Source: Pterobdella sp. o SKG-2022 (lineage: Eukaryota > Annelida > Clitellata > Hirudinida > Piscicolidae). From it: a stretch of 64,000 bases of DNA. Position 1 is the first letter of the stretch. Each line of letters begins with the position of its first letter. This document shows, piece by piece, positions 63,400-64,000 of this stretch. A program made the position numbers and the translations under genes. The notes under the pieces were generated by a model. It searched no databases. It was not told the origin of the DNA and saw only the letters and a program-made list of their open reading frames with translations. Location of the stretch: contig OZ038322.1 of assembly GCA_964035795.1 (NCBI GenBank), forward strand, positions 310,001-374,000. The letters are read 5' to 3'.

Positions 63400-64000
63400 A
63401 GTCGCATTATTGTAAAATTACACATATTCTTATCAAATTCGAAAAAATATTTTTCAAAATCACGTTTCTTTGAAAAAAAATCCATTTCGATGAATGAAAT
63501 TATATCTTAATTCATAACTCAAGTTATACCCAAAAACATACGATTTTTCCTCCAAACTAGATTTAATTTCTTCAGACATCATGTATCTATGTTCGTTTTT
63601 TTTAAACTGAAGTTTTCATAAAACTACCATTCTTTATAAATACCAGTATATAGTATATAGATAAGATCTATATTATTTCATTTGTTTTTCTATTCAATCT
63701 AATACTCTTCTTGATCATTGAGAATTTTTTTTTTGAATTTTTTTGATAATAAAACATAAGATACAAATTTTCGCATAAATAGTTAACTAAGATGAAATTT
63801 ATGACTTTAAAAATGATTTGTTTTTGACTGTTTAAAATGATCCATGCATATTTGTTTTTAAAAAATCACTCTTGGCGTCAGAGAAGATATTACTTTATCA
63901 AAATCAAATATTACTGAAATGTTTATAATCCATGAAACATGGAAAAGAAGAACAGAGTCACTTCCAAAATGATGCTTGTTGCCAGAAAACCTGAGTTTTT
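63400..64000. other. No gene seen to end of window
   Basis: AT-rich, low-complexity T and A runs, no supported ORF, RNA or repeat match. Confidence 0.4.

Overview
This window looks like nuclear DNA from an invertebrate bilaterian animal. It is AT-rich. The genes have many short GT-AG introns with conserved phases. They encode animal proteins: a ladybird-type homeodomain factor, the chaperonin subunit CCT2, intraflagellar transport protein IFT56/TTC26, an ankyrin/SOCS-box protein and an SLC38A9-like carrier. The repeats are those of an animal genome: LINE and Penelope-type retroelements, a MULE, tRNA-derived SINEs, fold-back elements and long microsatellites. I cannot name the species or phylum from sequence alone.

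Layout. 1-1338: 3' end of an unrecognised coiled-coil/acidic-tail gene. About 2031-5811: a three-exon Lbx-type homeobox gene. 6440-10165: LINE pieces with a MULE (FLYWCH finger plus transposase) apparently nested among them. 10301-10983 (-): RPS19BP1/AROS-like gene, head-to-head with 11455-16290 (+), an ankyrin-repeat SOCS-box gene of 13 exons. 17045-20932 (-): CCT2, tail-to-tail with the previous gene and head-to-head with IFT56 (about 21298-27545, +). For these genes I could set nearly all exon borders with matching phases, and the summed lengths fit the families (CCT2 about 533 aa, IFT56 about 566 aa, AROS 132 aa). 28920-31726: a small four-helix membrane protein.

From about 32 kb on the window is accessory. 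It holds four duplicated copies of a small secreted-protein gene that I do not recognise (34.0, 36.6, 38.6 and 55.9 kb; two intact, two broken). It also holds a 2.6-kb satellite of 44-bp units with a 13-unit higher-order period, and an inverted duplicate pair of a CBM14 (chitin-binding, peritrophin-like) gene: 62425-63190 is intact, 48185-48990 is broken and abuts a Penelope-type GIY-YIG fragment. There is an intronless SLC38A9-like gene (52487-53872, -) without the N-terminal tail, a decayed C-type lectin gene (57608-58336, -) and many retroelement fragments.

How the parts relate. The first 31 kb is a compact block of conserved single-copy genes in tail-to-tail and head-to-head pairs. The last 32 kb is repeat-driven, and its gene copies show fresh duplication, intron loss and decay. 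Most notable: (1) the small secreted family, in which one copy precisely lacks the 5'-UTR intron; (2) an IFT56 intron whose 3' splice site lies at the end of about 800 bp of pure CA repeat, while another intron of the same gene holds about 840 bp of TAGA; (3) the LINE-embedded satellite with higher-order structure.
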